Below, in pieces: positions 47,418-55,162 of a DNA stretch of 64,000 bases. Each line of letters opens with the position of its first letter. Position 1 is the first letter of the stretch. Position numbers and translations under genes: made by a program. The DNA comes from Spirobacillus cienkowskii (GTDB lineage: Bacteria; Bdellovibrionota_B; Oligoflexia; Silvanigrellales; Silvanigrellaceae). The stretch is taken from positions 248,001 to 312,000 of the forward strand of contig NZ_CP146516.1 of NCBI RefSeq assembly GCF_037081835.1, in the 5' to 3' direction. Below the pieces are notes generated by a model. It was not told where the DNA came from and did no database searches. It was given only the letters and a program-made list of their open reading frames with translations.

Positions 47418-49445
47418 ATGTCTAATAGGTTGCTCACCAAATCGCGTTTTAAGGTTGGTTGCGAATGCGCAACAAAACTTTTTTATTTGGATAACACTGA
47501 TTATGGCAGCACTAAAAATAAAAATTCATTTTTAAAGGCACTGGCTGAGGGCGGTTTTCAGGTTGGTGAACTTGCGAAAATCTATCATCCAAACGGTATT
47601 GAAGTTAAAACCAAAGATAAAGCAAAGGCTTTGCAAGAAACTGATGAACTTTTAAAACGCGATAAAGTTGTTATTTTTGAACCAGCATTTCAGTTTGAAA
47701 ATTTATTCATTCGTGTAGATATATTAATTAAAAATGGCAACTATCTTGAGATCATTGAAGTTAAAGCAAAAAGTATGAATCCTGCTGTATCAAATCATTT
47801 TTATACCAAATCAAGCATAAAAAAAGGCAAACCAAAAATTTCTTCGGAATGGGAAGCGTATTTATTGGATGTTGCTTTTCAAAAGCTCGTGCTCACCCAA
47901 GCAATGCCAGAGTTTAAAGTTACAAGTTTTTTAATGCTTGCTGATAAATCGCAATTCGCAAGCATTCATGGTTTAAATCAAAAATTTTTTCTTTGTAAAG
48001 ATAGTTGTGACAATAGTATTTCAGTTAAAGTTGCTCCTGATACCTCGCAGGAAACAGTAGGCACGCCTCTATTAAAAAAAATTCAAGTTGATGATGAAGT
48101 AAAATTATTATGGAACATGAAATACCCAGAAAATAGAACCTTTTTAGAGCATGTTATATTTCTTTCTCGTGTATGCAGCACCAATGAGTTTGTTCAACCA
48201 GTTCTTTCTGTCACATGCAAAAAGTGTGAATTTAAAATTGGAAAGAAAGAAAAATTACAAAATCTTAAAAGTGGTTTTGAAAACTGTTGGATTAAAGCTG
48301 GAGCAATCACACCAAGCGAAATCGCAAAACCCCTTGTGCTTGATATTTGGAATTTTAGAGGCGTGACTGATTTAATTAAAGATCAGAAATATTTTATGGA
48401 AAATCTTACTCAAAAAGATTTTGCGGTGCGTTCAAACTCTTCAACAGCAGAAGGCCTTTCAAGTGCCGAGCGACAGTGGCTGCAAGTTAAAAAAGTACAA
48501 ACTCAAGATCAAACTCCTTTTGTTAATTTACAAGGCCTCGCTCAGCAATTTGCAAGCTGGACTTTTCCGCTGCATTTTATTGATTTTGAAACCACTATGG
48601 TTGCCATTCCGTTTAACAAAGGGCGCAAACCCTATGAACAAGTTGCGTTTCAATTTTCGCATCATATTGTGTATCAAAACGGCCACATAGAGCATAAAGA
48701 TCAATATCTCAATCAAGAGCGCGGCGTTTTTCCTAATTTTAATTTTTTAAGGGCGTTAAAAAAAGCGTTAGAAACTGATCAAGGCACAGTGTTTCGTTAT
48801 GCTGCTCACGAAAATACTGTTCTTTGTCAAATTCGCGAGCAGTTATTAAGAACTCCAGAAAACATTGCAGACCGTACTGAACTCATTGCTTTTATAGAAT
48901 CACTCACAATTTCAACCAACGATTCAGTGCAAAATTGGCAAGGGAAGCGCTCTATGGTTGATCTGTGCGAACTTGTAAAGCGTTATTATTATCATCCTCT
49001 TACAAACGGCTGCAACTCAATTAAACATGTTTTGCCCGCAATTTTAAATGACTCTCTGTTTCTTCAACAACGTTACGCGGCACCTCATTATGGCTCTAGC
49101 CAGTTTCCAAGTAAAAATTTTTGCAATTGGTCGTGGATTAAAAAAGATCAACATGGCAAAGTGTTAGACCCCTATAAATGTTTACCGCCCCTATTTAGCG
49201 ATTTTAGCGAATGCGATTTTGATAATTTCAATACACTTTTTACAGAAGGTAGCATTAACGATGGAGGAGCTGCCATGACAGCTTATGCTCGCATGCAATT
49301 TACTCAAATGACAAACACAGAAGTTATCAACGTAACACAAGCACTGCTTAAATATTGCGAACTTGATACCCTTGCCATGGTGATGATTTACGAATATTGG
49401 GCAAATTTATTAGAGCAAGCAGGATTGTTAAAGGATGTTGTGTGA
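47418..49445 (+). CDS. DUF2779 protein with RecB/Cas4-like nuclease and DEDD-type exonuclease domain
   Basis: N-terminal PD-(D/E)XK-like core: the catalytic D and ExK appear in VDILIKNGNYLEIIEVKAKS. Cys residues near 15, 17, 286 and 289 (CECA, then VTCKKCEF) could bind a metal cluster as in Cas4-like proteins. The DUF2779 part holds DFETT, AAHENT and CELDTLA, a set resembling DEDD exonuclease motifs. ATG 47418 has GAGGA seven bases upstream. Role unproven; DNA repair or defence-linked processing is plausible. Less AT-rich than its neighbours, suggesting acquisition. Confidence 0.8.
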   Translation: MSNRLLTKSRFKVGCECATKLFYLDNTDYGSTKNKNSFLKALAEGGFQVGELAKIYHPNGIEVKTKDKAKALQETDELLKRDKVVIFEPAFQFENLFIRVDILIKNGNYLEIIEVKAKSMNPAVSNHFYTKSSIKKGKPKISSEWEAYLLDVAFQKLVLTQAMPEFKVTSFLMLADKSQFASIHGLNQKFFLCKDSCDNSISVKVAPDTSQETVGTPLLKKIQVDDEVKLLWNMKYPENRTFLEHVIFLSRVCSTNEFVQPVLSVTCKKCEFKIGKKEKLQNLKSGFENCWIKAGAITPSEIAKPLVLDIWNFRGVTDLIKDQKYFMENLTQKDFAVRSNSSTAEGLSSAERQWLQVKKVQTQDQTPFVNLQGLAQQFASWTFPLHFIDFETTMVAIPFNKGRKPYEQVAFQFSHHIVYQNGHIEHKDQYLNQERGVFPNFNFLRALKKALETDQGTVFRYAAHENTVLCQIREQLLRTPENIADRTELIAFIESLTISTNDSVQNWQGKRSMVDLCELVKRYYYHPLTNGCNSIKHVLPAILNDSLFLQQRYAAPHYGSSQFPSKNFCNWSWIKKDQHGKVLDPYKCLPPLFSDFSECDFDNFNTLFTEGSINDGGAAMTAYARMQFTQMTNTEVINVTQALLKYCELDTLAMVMIYEYWANLLEQAGLLKDVV

Positions 49446-49573
49446 GGGCGAGTAGTTCACACTATTAGAAATGATCCCTCAGCAACCTGTAATAAACGAA
49501 AATGATGCTTTGACATTAATTAAATTTTTCTTAATAATAAAAAAGACGTTTTTCGTTATTAAGGAAGACCTTT

Positions 49574-50740
49574 ATGAATGCTTTTGTTGCGAAACCCGAT
49601 CGTTCAGGAAAATATATAAGACAAATTAATGGTTACAATGCTTTTAGACCAAATCCGTTGCCACCCCATCCTCCAATTGTATTAGATGAAGAAAGCATCA
49701 GTTTGCTTGCTGAAGCGCATCAGTCTTTGGGAAGGTTGGATGGTTTGGCTGGTATTATTCCCGATCCAGATATTTTTATATATGCGTTTGTCAGAAAAGA
49801 AGCTTTGCTAAGCTCTCAAATAGAAGGCACACAGTGTTCGCTTGAGGATGTTTTGTCTGATGAGCCTCCCGAGAAAGACAGAGTTGATGATGTGGAAGAA
49901 GTCTCAAATTATGTTGCCTCTATGAAATTAGGGCTAGAGCGTTTAGTTGAAATACCAATATCCTCAAGGCTTATTAAAGAGATTCATACTCGACTTATGA
50001 ATGGTGTTCGAGGAGCAAACAAAATACCTGGCGAATATCGCACAACACAAAATTGGCTTGGAAGACTGGGTGCAACCCTTGAAACTGCTGATTTTATACC
50101 GCCTCCTCCACATGAAGTAGAAAACTGTATGGGTGAGCTAGAAAAGTTTATTCATTATGAAAAAAACTTGCCTTTGCTTGTAAAGGCAGCGCTAATTCAT
50201 TCTCAGTTCGAAACAATTCACCCGTTTTTAGACGGTAATGGAAGAGTTGGGAGGTTGTTAATTACCCTACTTCTTTGCGATTGGAATTTACTAAAAAAAC
50301 CTCTTTTATATTTAAGTTATTTTTTAAAAGCTAACCGTACAGAATATTACAATAGATTAAACCGTATTAGAACTCATGGTGATTACGAAAATTGGATTAA
50401 ATTTTTTCTGCGAGGAATTATTGAAACGTCGGAGTCCGCGGTGATAACAGCTCAAAATATTGTAAAATTACATAGTTCTGATCGTATGAAAATAAATGAC
50501 TCCAAGCCATCTCCTATTATGAATCAAATATTTGATAAAATATGCCGTATGCCAATTCAAAGTGTGCCCTCACTTTCTAAAAGTCTTAATACCACTATTC
50601 CAACAATTCAGCGCTCAATTAATAAAATGGTTAAATTAGGAATAGTGAAAGAGATTACAGGACAAGCACGTTACCGTAGATTTGCATATGTAAAATATTT
50701 AAAATTACTAGTTGAGGGAACTTCTCAAAAACCGGGGTAA
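49574..50740 (+). CDS. Fic family protein (class II, auto-inhibited) with C-terminal winged helix
   Basis: Transfers AMP (or another nucleotide-derived group) to protein hydroxyls. The catalytic motif HPFLDGNGRVGR is intact near residue 216. The N-terminal inhibitory helix SSQIEGT (pattern S/T-x-x-x-E-G/N) precedes it near residue 78, as in class II Fic proteins, so the enzyme should be self-inhibited. A C-terminal winged-helix-like region (TTIPTIQRSINKMVKLGIVKEIT) may bind DNA. Length 388 aa is typical. Target unknown. Confidence 0.93.
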   Translation: MNAFVAKPDRSGKYIRQINGYNAFRPNPLPPHPPIVLDEESISLLAEAHQSLGRLDGLAGIIPDPDIFIYAFVRKEALLSSQIEGTQCSLEDVLSDEPPEKDRVDDVEEVSNYVASMKLGLERLVEIPISSRLIKEIHTRLMNGVRGANKIPGEYRTTQNWLGRLGATLETADFIPPPPHEVENCMGELEKFIHYEKNLPLLVKAALIHSQFETIHPFLDGNGRVGRLLITLLLCDWNLLKKPLLYLSYFLKANRTEYYNRLNRIRTHGDYENWIKFFLRGIIETSESAVITAQNIVKLHSSDRMKINDSKPSPIMNQIFDKICRMPIQSVPSLSKSLNTTIPTIQRSINKMVKLGIVKEITGQARYRRFAYVKYLKLLVEGTSQKPG

Positions 50741-50885
50741 GTACTGCGAGATTCGATATCATATATCTGAAAACCAAAGTTTCTCTAAGTTTCCATTTTT
50801 GCGCAGTCTCTATTTAAAATCATTTATATTTTTGGATATCTATTTTAATAAAGAATTTTTTGAAATGTTTATGTTTTTTAATGAA

Positions 50886-50936
50886 AAAATTATCAGGTAG
50901 TTTTATTGCGAAATTTTTTATAATCCTGATAATTTT
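50886..50936. terminator. Bidirectional terminator-like inverted repeat
   Basis: A 12-bp perfect stem (AAAATTATCAGG at 50886-50897 and its complement at 50925-50936) encloses a 27-nt loop. T runs follow the stem on both strands. It lies between the convergent fic gene and the Rpn array, as expected for a shared terminator. Apart from this the 200-bp gap after fic holds nothing I can call. Confidence 0.6.
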
Positions 50937-50954
50937 TTTGGATCGGCATTTTTT

Positions 50955-51227
50955 TTAGCTGTTTTGTAGGTTTTGAATTTCAGTGAGCGATAGTCCAGAT
51001 GCTTTTTGAATAATTTCTAAAGAAACTCCAGCTAAAAGAAGATTTTTAGCCATTTTTTTAACCCCTCGCACTTCACCAATAACAATGCCTTCATCTTTCG
51101 CCGTATCCAGCCCCGTGACATAATCGTGTTCAAACTTGCGTTTGGCATCATAACGAGCACGAATGCCCGAATCGAGGCTCATGTTTTCGAGTTGTTTATA
51201 TGCTTTGGTCATTGCAGGAATGTTCAT
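50955..51227 (-). CDS. Free-standing Rpn C-terminal segment, copy C (RpnS-like)
   Basis: About 90 residues. The first 45 match the full Rpn gene almost exactly (MNIPAMTKAYKQLENMSLDS onwards). The tail (VKKMAKNLLLAGVSLEIIQKASGLSLTEIQNLQ) differs completely from those of copies A and B. Start chosen at ATG 51227, with AGAGG eight bases upstream; a TTG is six bases earlier. It has no nuclease core. In E. coli, Rpn C-terminal fragments expressed from inside the gene act as antitoxins. Whether this copy is expressed is unknown; a decayed duplicate is the alternative. Confidence 0.5.
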   Translation of the reverse strand: MNIPAMTKAYKQLENMSLDSGIRARYDAKRKFEHDYVTGLDTAKDEGIVIGEVRGVKKMAKNLLLAGVSLEIIQKASGLSLTEIQNLQNS

Positions 51228-51273
51228 TTGCAAAACCTCTTCTTTGGTTGGCTGCTTTAAAAAGCGGAGCTAG

Positions 51274-51546
51274 TTATTTTAAATTGATTTCTTGCTGTAT
51301 GCTGTGAATTTCTGCAAGGGATAATTCTGTAAATTCTACAATTTCATCGAGTGGTTTGTTTTTTTTGAGCATTTTTATTGCTGTTTTTATACTTCTTTCT
51401 TTATCACCCTCTTCCCTAGCCGTATCCAGCCCCGTGACATAATCGTGTTCAAACTTGCGTTTGGCGTCGTAACGGGCACGAATACCCGAGTCGAGGCTCA
51501 TGTTTTCGAGTTGTTTGTATGCTTTGGTAATTGCAGGAATGTTCAT
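51274..51546 (-). CDS. Free-standing Rpn C-terminal segment, copy B (RpnS-like)
   Basis: About 90 residues. The shared first part is nearly identical to the full gene. The tail (ERSIKTAIKMLKKNKPLDEIVEFTELSLAEIHSI) is close to that of copy A but lacks its 12-residue DEGRDEGIVIGE-type insert. The AGAGG-N8-ATG arrangement is the same as in copy C. Upstream the copied DNA reaches back about 15 codons into the region corresponding to LRFLKQPSK and then meets TAG, marking the duplication junction. Confidence 0.5.
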   Translation of the reverse strand: MNIPAITKAYKQLENMSLDSGIRARYDAKRKFEHDYVTGLDTAREEGDKERSIKTAIKMLKKNKPLDEIVEFTELSLAEIHSIQQEINLK

Positions 51547-51592
51547 TTGCAAAACCTCTTCTTTGCTTGGTTGCTTTAAAAAGCGGAGCTAG

Positions 51593-52462
51593 TTATTTTA
51601 AATTGAGTTCTTGCTGTATGCTGTGAATTTCTGCAAGGGATAATTCTGTAAATTCTACAATTTCATCGAGTGGTTTGTTTTTTTGGAGCATTTTTATTGC
51701 TGTGTTAATTTTTTCTTTTTTAACCCCTCGCTCTTCACCAATAACAATGCCTTCATCACGCCCTTCATCTTTCGCCGTATCCAGCCCTGTCACGTAATCG
51801 TGTTCAAACTTGCGTTTGGCGTCGTAACGGGCACGAATGCTAGAATCGAGGCTCATGTTTTCGAGTTGTTTGTATGCTTTGGTAATTGCAGGGATGTTCA
51901 TTTGCAAAACCTCATCTTTGCTTGGTTGCTTTAAAAAGCGCAACCATTTTTCTAGGGTATTATAGTTACCCGAAGGGAGTTTTGCTAGATCTAAATAATG
52001 AATAGAAAATAAATCAGTAAGTTGCACTTTATTCTCGGCATCCATTAACACAGCCTCGGTGTGATAGTGTTTGCTGTGTTTAAACAAGCTAAAATTTAAT
52101 ACATGAATGGCAATCGTTTTTTTAAGGGTATCGTAGTTTTCGCCTTGTTTTAATTGGGAGTAATATACTTTACTCCAATAATACAAACTTCTTTTAATAT
52201 AATGGCCATGATTTTGCATTTGCATTTCAATGTTAATGAGATTGCCATCGGCAAGTTTTGCTAAGACATCGAGCCTAATTGCCTTATCGTCTTCGGTTTC
52301 TTTGTTGAGTTCTGGATTAATAAACGTGACGTCCACAATGGCTTTGCTTTGCTCTAAGTTTAAAACACTATTTACAAAACTCATAAAAATTTCGGGGTCA
52401 CTGCCAAATAGCATTTTAAAAACAAAATCGTACTTTGGATCAACGAGTTCTATGTTATTCAC
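51593..52462 (-). CDS. Rpn family recombination-promoting nuclease / putative transposase, complete
   Basis: PD-(D/E)XK nuclease related to YhgA/Rpn proteins (TIGR01784). Near the N-terminus DPKYDFVFKMLFG supplies the first motif; RLDVLAKLADGNLINIEMQ carries the catalytic D and ExQ. Rpn enzymes nick or cut DNA and have been linked to recombination and phage defence. GTG 52462 has AAGGA six bases upstream; the ATG at 52495 adds 11 residues without a good site. Inside the gene, ATG 51901 is preceded by GAGG with an 8-base spacer, so a short C-terminal product could be made as well. Two extra copies of that part follow downstream. Confidence 0.85.
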   Translation of the reverse strand: MNNIELVDPKYDFVFKMLFGSDPEIFMSFVNSVLNLEQSKAIVDVTFINPELNKETEDDKAIRLDVLAKLADGNLINIEMQMQNHGHYIKRSLYYWSKVYYSQLKQGENYDTLKKTIAIHVLNFSLFKHSKHYHTEAVLMDAENKVQLTDLFSIHYLDLAKLPSGNYNTLEKWLRFLKQPSKDEVLQMNIPAITKAYKQLENMSLDSSIRARYDAKRKFEHDYVTGLDTAKDEGRDEGIVIGEERGVKKEKINTAIKMLQKNKPLDEIVEFTELSLAEIHSIQQELNLK

Positions 52463-52495
52463 AAAAAATCCTTCTTTGCGTTTCAAAAACTTCAT

Positions 52496-52906
52496 GTCTT
52501 TGAAAGAAAGTTTTTTTTAACAAAAATTTAAAATAAAAAAAGAGGGAAAAGTTTGTGTTTAAAAATTTTTTGGGAGTGTTTTAAAATTGAGCAGTGGGTT
52601 GCTTCCAAAATACAGCTTCCATAAATTTCCTTAATCTATTTGAAAAATGAATTTTAAATTCTTTTATTATTATTGCTAGCCTCGACCATATTTGATTTGT
52701 TATCATCTTTTTCAATATTTTAGAACACTTCTTAATTTATTTGTAAAAAAATGATAAATTTAAGAAAATAAATCAATAATACAAATTTATTAATGTCAAA
52801 AAAATGTAAAACATTTTTCATATTTGGATTTTTATTATATAAAATATAATTAAATTTTAAAAAATTTTTATGCTTGCAAAGACTCTAAGTATTAGTGGAG
52901 ATTAAA
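52496..52906. other. AT-rich intergenic region, divergent promoters presumed
   Basis: About 400 bp between the divergent Rpn gene and the methylase operon. It is very AT-rich, with only a short ATGT-AAA-ACAT hairpin near 52806-52818 that stands out. I see no open frame, tRNA or clear repeat. Promoters for both directions should lie here, but no -35/-10 pair is convincing. Confidence 0.5.
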
Positions 52907-53698
52907 ATGAGTCTCGGTGTTGATTTAGAAAATTTATATTATCGTAGCAAATCTAGAATTAAAGATTTTGGCGAAGTATTTACTCCAGAAAAATATGTTG
53001 AAGATATGCTAAATCTTTTATCAAAAGATACAAATGATCTTTGGTTTGATGAGGAAACCGTTTTTTTTGAACCGTGTTGTGGTCATGGCAACATCGTTAT
53101 TTCAATTTACAAGCGGCGCCTAACCGCAATCTATAAAAAAGCTCTTTTTCAAGGTATTTGTGATGCCGCTTTTTATTCTGTAGCGAATTCTATTAATACT
53201 TTGTGGGCAATAGATATTGATTACAAAAATATAGAAAATTGTCGTTCTCGTGTACTTTCTGTAATTTTAGATTTTTTAAAAACACAATTGAAAGTTAATA
53301 ATGACTTTGATCTTTTAGCAAGAAAGAAAGATTTTTTTGCTCATATTCTTTCTGCCATAAAATGGCATATTAGCGAAAATGAAACTTTATCAGCGTTAAG
53401 CAATCCGCAAGATGCAAAAGCCAATGCCAATTTAACCAAAGCAGGGGCTAAATGGTTTGTTCAAAATGGGCATCATCAACTCAATTTTAATTTAACATGG
53501 GCAGCATTTTTTCACAGTTGCCAAGTAAACAAAACAATACCTTTAGAATACCAAAGATCACTTCGCTTTATTGAGGCTATTTTTTCTGCAAAAATTCGCG
53601 GTTTTGAGGATTTTGAGTTTGCTAAGTCTGTTATTGAGATGACTAAAACTCAACAACCAGTTCGTAAATTAAGTGAGACTCTTCCTGCAGGAGCCTAG
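52907..53698 (+). CDS. Adenine-specific DNA methyltransferase-like protein (subunit 1 of RM-like operon)
   Basis: The SAM motif I appears as FFEPCCGHGNI near residues 54-64, preceded by FGEVFTP, a typical start of N6-adenine MTases that follow a TaqI/Eco57I plan. LWAIDIDYKNIENC supplies the next strand. No NPPY catalytic motif is found. The C-terminal half is helical. ATG 52907 has GGAG six bases upstream. It ends in TAG directly before the ATG of the second MTase, in the same frame; a good GGAG ribosome site in its last codons shows that this is a true gene border. It probably acts as a cofactor-binding or specificity partner. Confidence 0.7.
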   Translation: MSLGVDLENLYYRSKSRIKDFGEVFTPEKYVEDMLNLLSKDTNDLWFDEETVFFEPCCGHGNIVISIYKRRLTAIYKKALFQGICDAAFYSVANSINTLWAIDIDYKNIENCRSRVLSVILDFLKTQLKVNNDFDLLARKKDFFAHILSAIKWHISENETLSALSNPQDAKANANLTKAGAKWFVQNGHHQLNFNLTWAAFFHSCQVNKTIPLEYQRSLRFIEAIFSAKIRGFEDFEFAKSVIEMTKTQQPVRKLSETLPAGA

Positions 53699-55162
53699 AT
53701 GCCAGCTATTACAATAAAGCCCACAGCTCATGTTGTTGATGTACTTGGCAATGTTATTGGTCGAGATCAGCCTATTCTCCGTATGGAAAAAGCATTAGAA
53801 ATGGTGTCGCTTCTTGGAAGTGAGGTATTTGAAGATCAAAATATCGTTTTTTTTGATCCATTTTGTAAAGCCGGTGAACTACTTTTAGCATGCGCATTTT
53901 ATAGCTCTTGGGCGAAAGCCAAAAATAAACCTGACTTACTTGATATGAGCATGGTTTTTAATGAGATCTTTTTATCCAATCGGTATTTTGGCTTAGCTCC
54001 TGATGAACGGCATCATCGATTGAGTATTAGAACTTTCTTAGGCAATAAAAACTCCCATGACGAAAAATTTAATCACATCATTAGAGACGGTCATTACTTA
54101 TCAGAAATTGATGGAAAATTAAATAAACAAAAGTTTGATAAGGAGTTCATTTCGATGATTGAATATATCAAGAAAAAAACAGGTAATAAAAAAATAATTG
54201 CCGTTGGAAATCCGCCTTATCAAGAGAATGACTCTGGTTTTGGTGGTAGTGCTTCAGCAATATATAACTTATTTGCTGAAGGATTAATGAATGAAAAGAA
54301 TATATCTGAGCTTATGCTTGTTATACCGTCAAGATGGTTTTCGGCTGGTAAAGGAGTTCAGGAATTCAGAAATAGAATGATTAATTCAAAGGAAATTAAA
54401 TCAATTTATCATTTTAAACAATCTAAAGAAATATTTCCGACAGTAGATATTTTAGGAGGAGTCTGTTTTCTTCATTGGCAGAGAAACTATGCAGGAGATA
54501 CCACTTATATAGAAAAAGGAGTGCAGACTGTTGTTAATTTTTCAAAGTATGACATTGTACTGGACGATCCTTTAGGGTATCAAATTGTTGAAAAAATTTT
54601 AAGAATCTGGAATGGTCAGTTTGTAGGTGGTATCGCTTGGTCAAGAAAGCCGTTTGGTATTGCAACTGACTATTTCAAAAAAAATCATAAATTGGAGATA
54701 GGCGATAAGAACGCTGTACCTTGTTATTCTAAGAGAAGATCAATTCTTTATGTAAATAAAAATCATATAACTAAGAACTTAAATAAAATTAATGAATATA
54801 AAATAGTAGTTCCTGCTGCTTACGCTCCTGGTTCAAAAATGGGAGTTAGAAGAGTTACTTTGCCGAAACATCAGTATTTTATTATTCCTAAAGGCTATAT
54901 TACAGCTGAAACATATACAGTAGTGGCAAGTTTTAAAACTGAGTTAGAAGCAGAAAATTTTTGTAATTATCTAAAAACTGATTTTTGCAGATATATGCTT
55001 GGATTAAGGAAATTAACTCAGCATATTCCCAAAGATTGTTGGAATTGGGTTCCCTTTTTAGGTGCAGATAAAGAATACTCTGAAGCTGAACTCTATAAGT
55101 TGTTCAAAATCACAAAAGAAGAACAAGCTCACATTAAAAAGAAAGTCCAGGAGTGGTCATAA
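53699..55162 (+). CDS. N6-adenine DNA methyltransferase (Eco57I-like; subunit 2 of RM-like operon)
   Basis: Catalytic methylase: motif I as FFDPFCKAGELLLA near residues 57-70 and motif IV as AVGNPPYQE near 172-180, followed by LMLVIPSRWFSAGKG and a C-terminal region resembling the target-recognition part of Eco57I-type enzymes (ITAETYTVVA, then CRYMLGLRKL). 487 aa. GGAG is five bases before the ATG, and the stop overlaps the next start by one base. It would protect the host DNA in a restriction system. Confidence 0.85.
   Translation: MPAITIKPTAHVVDVLGNVIGRDQPILRMEKALEMVSLLGSEVFEDQNIVFFDPFCKAGELLLACAFYSSWAKAKNKPDLLDMSMVFNEIFLSNRYFGLAPDERHHRLSIRTFLGNKNSHDEKFNHIIRDGHYLSEIDGKLNKQKFDKEFISMIEYIKKKTGNKKIIAVGNPPYQENDSGFGGSASAIYNLFAEGLMNEKNISELMLVIPSRWFSAGKGVQEFRNRMINSKEIKSIYHFKQSKEIFPTVDILGGVCFLHWQRNYAGDTTYIEKGVQTVVNFSKYDIVLDDPLGYQIVEKILRIWNGQFVGGIAWSRKPFGIATDYFKKNHKLEIGDKNAVPCYSKRRSILYVNKNHITKNLNKINEYKIVVPAAYAPGSKMGVRRVTLPKHQYFIIPKGYITAETYTVVASFKTELEAENFCNYLKTDFCRYMLGLRKLTQHIPKDCWNWVPFLGADKEYSEAELYKLFKITKEEQAHIKKKVQEWS

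Larger units (their letters stand above)
50955..51930 (-). repeat. Tandem direct repeats of the Rpn C-terminal region (three copies)
   Basis: Three units in the same orientation: the end of the full gene (copy A) and copies B and C. Equivalent points (the ATG of MNIPA) lie at 51901, 51546 and 51227, so units are 355 and 319 bp apart; the difference is the 36-bp insert in copy A. Copies share about 140 bp of nearly identical sequence, including the GAGG-N8-ATG start, and then diverge in the tail. The repeats are close enough for RecA-dependent deletion. Confidence 0.85.

Noticed and set aside
50712-50900. 62-codon frame after fic
   Set aside because: Low-complexity, overlaps the fic end and runs into the terminator; no homology seen.
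50955-51930. CRISPR-like array
   Set aside because: The repeats are 300-bp protein-coding copies, not short repeats with unique spacers; no cas genes are present.
51683-52520. Plus-strand open frames opposite the Rpn gene
   Set aside because: They are antisense to clear Rpn sequence and repeat with it.
53690-53705. In-frame TAG between the two methylase genes
   Set aside because: It has a GGAG site five bases before the next ATG and both proteins have their own SAM motif, so this is a natural gene border and not a nonsense mutation.
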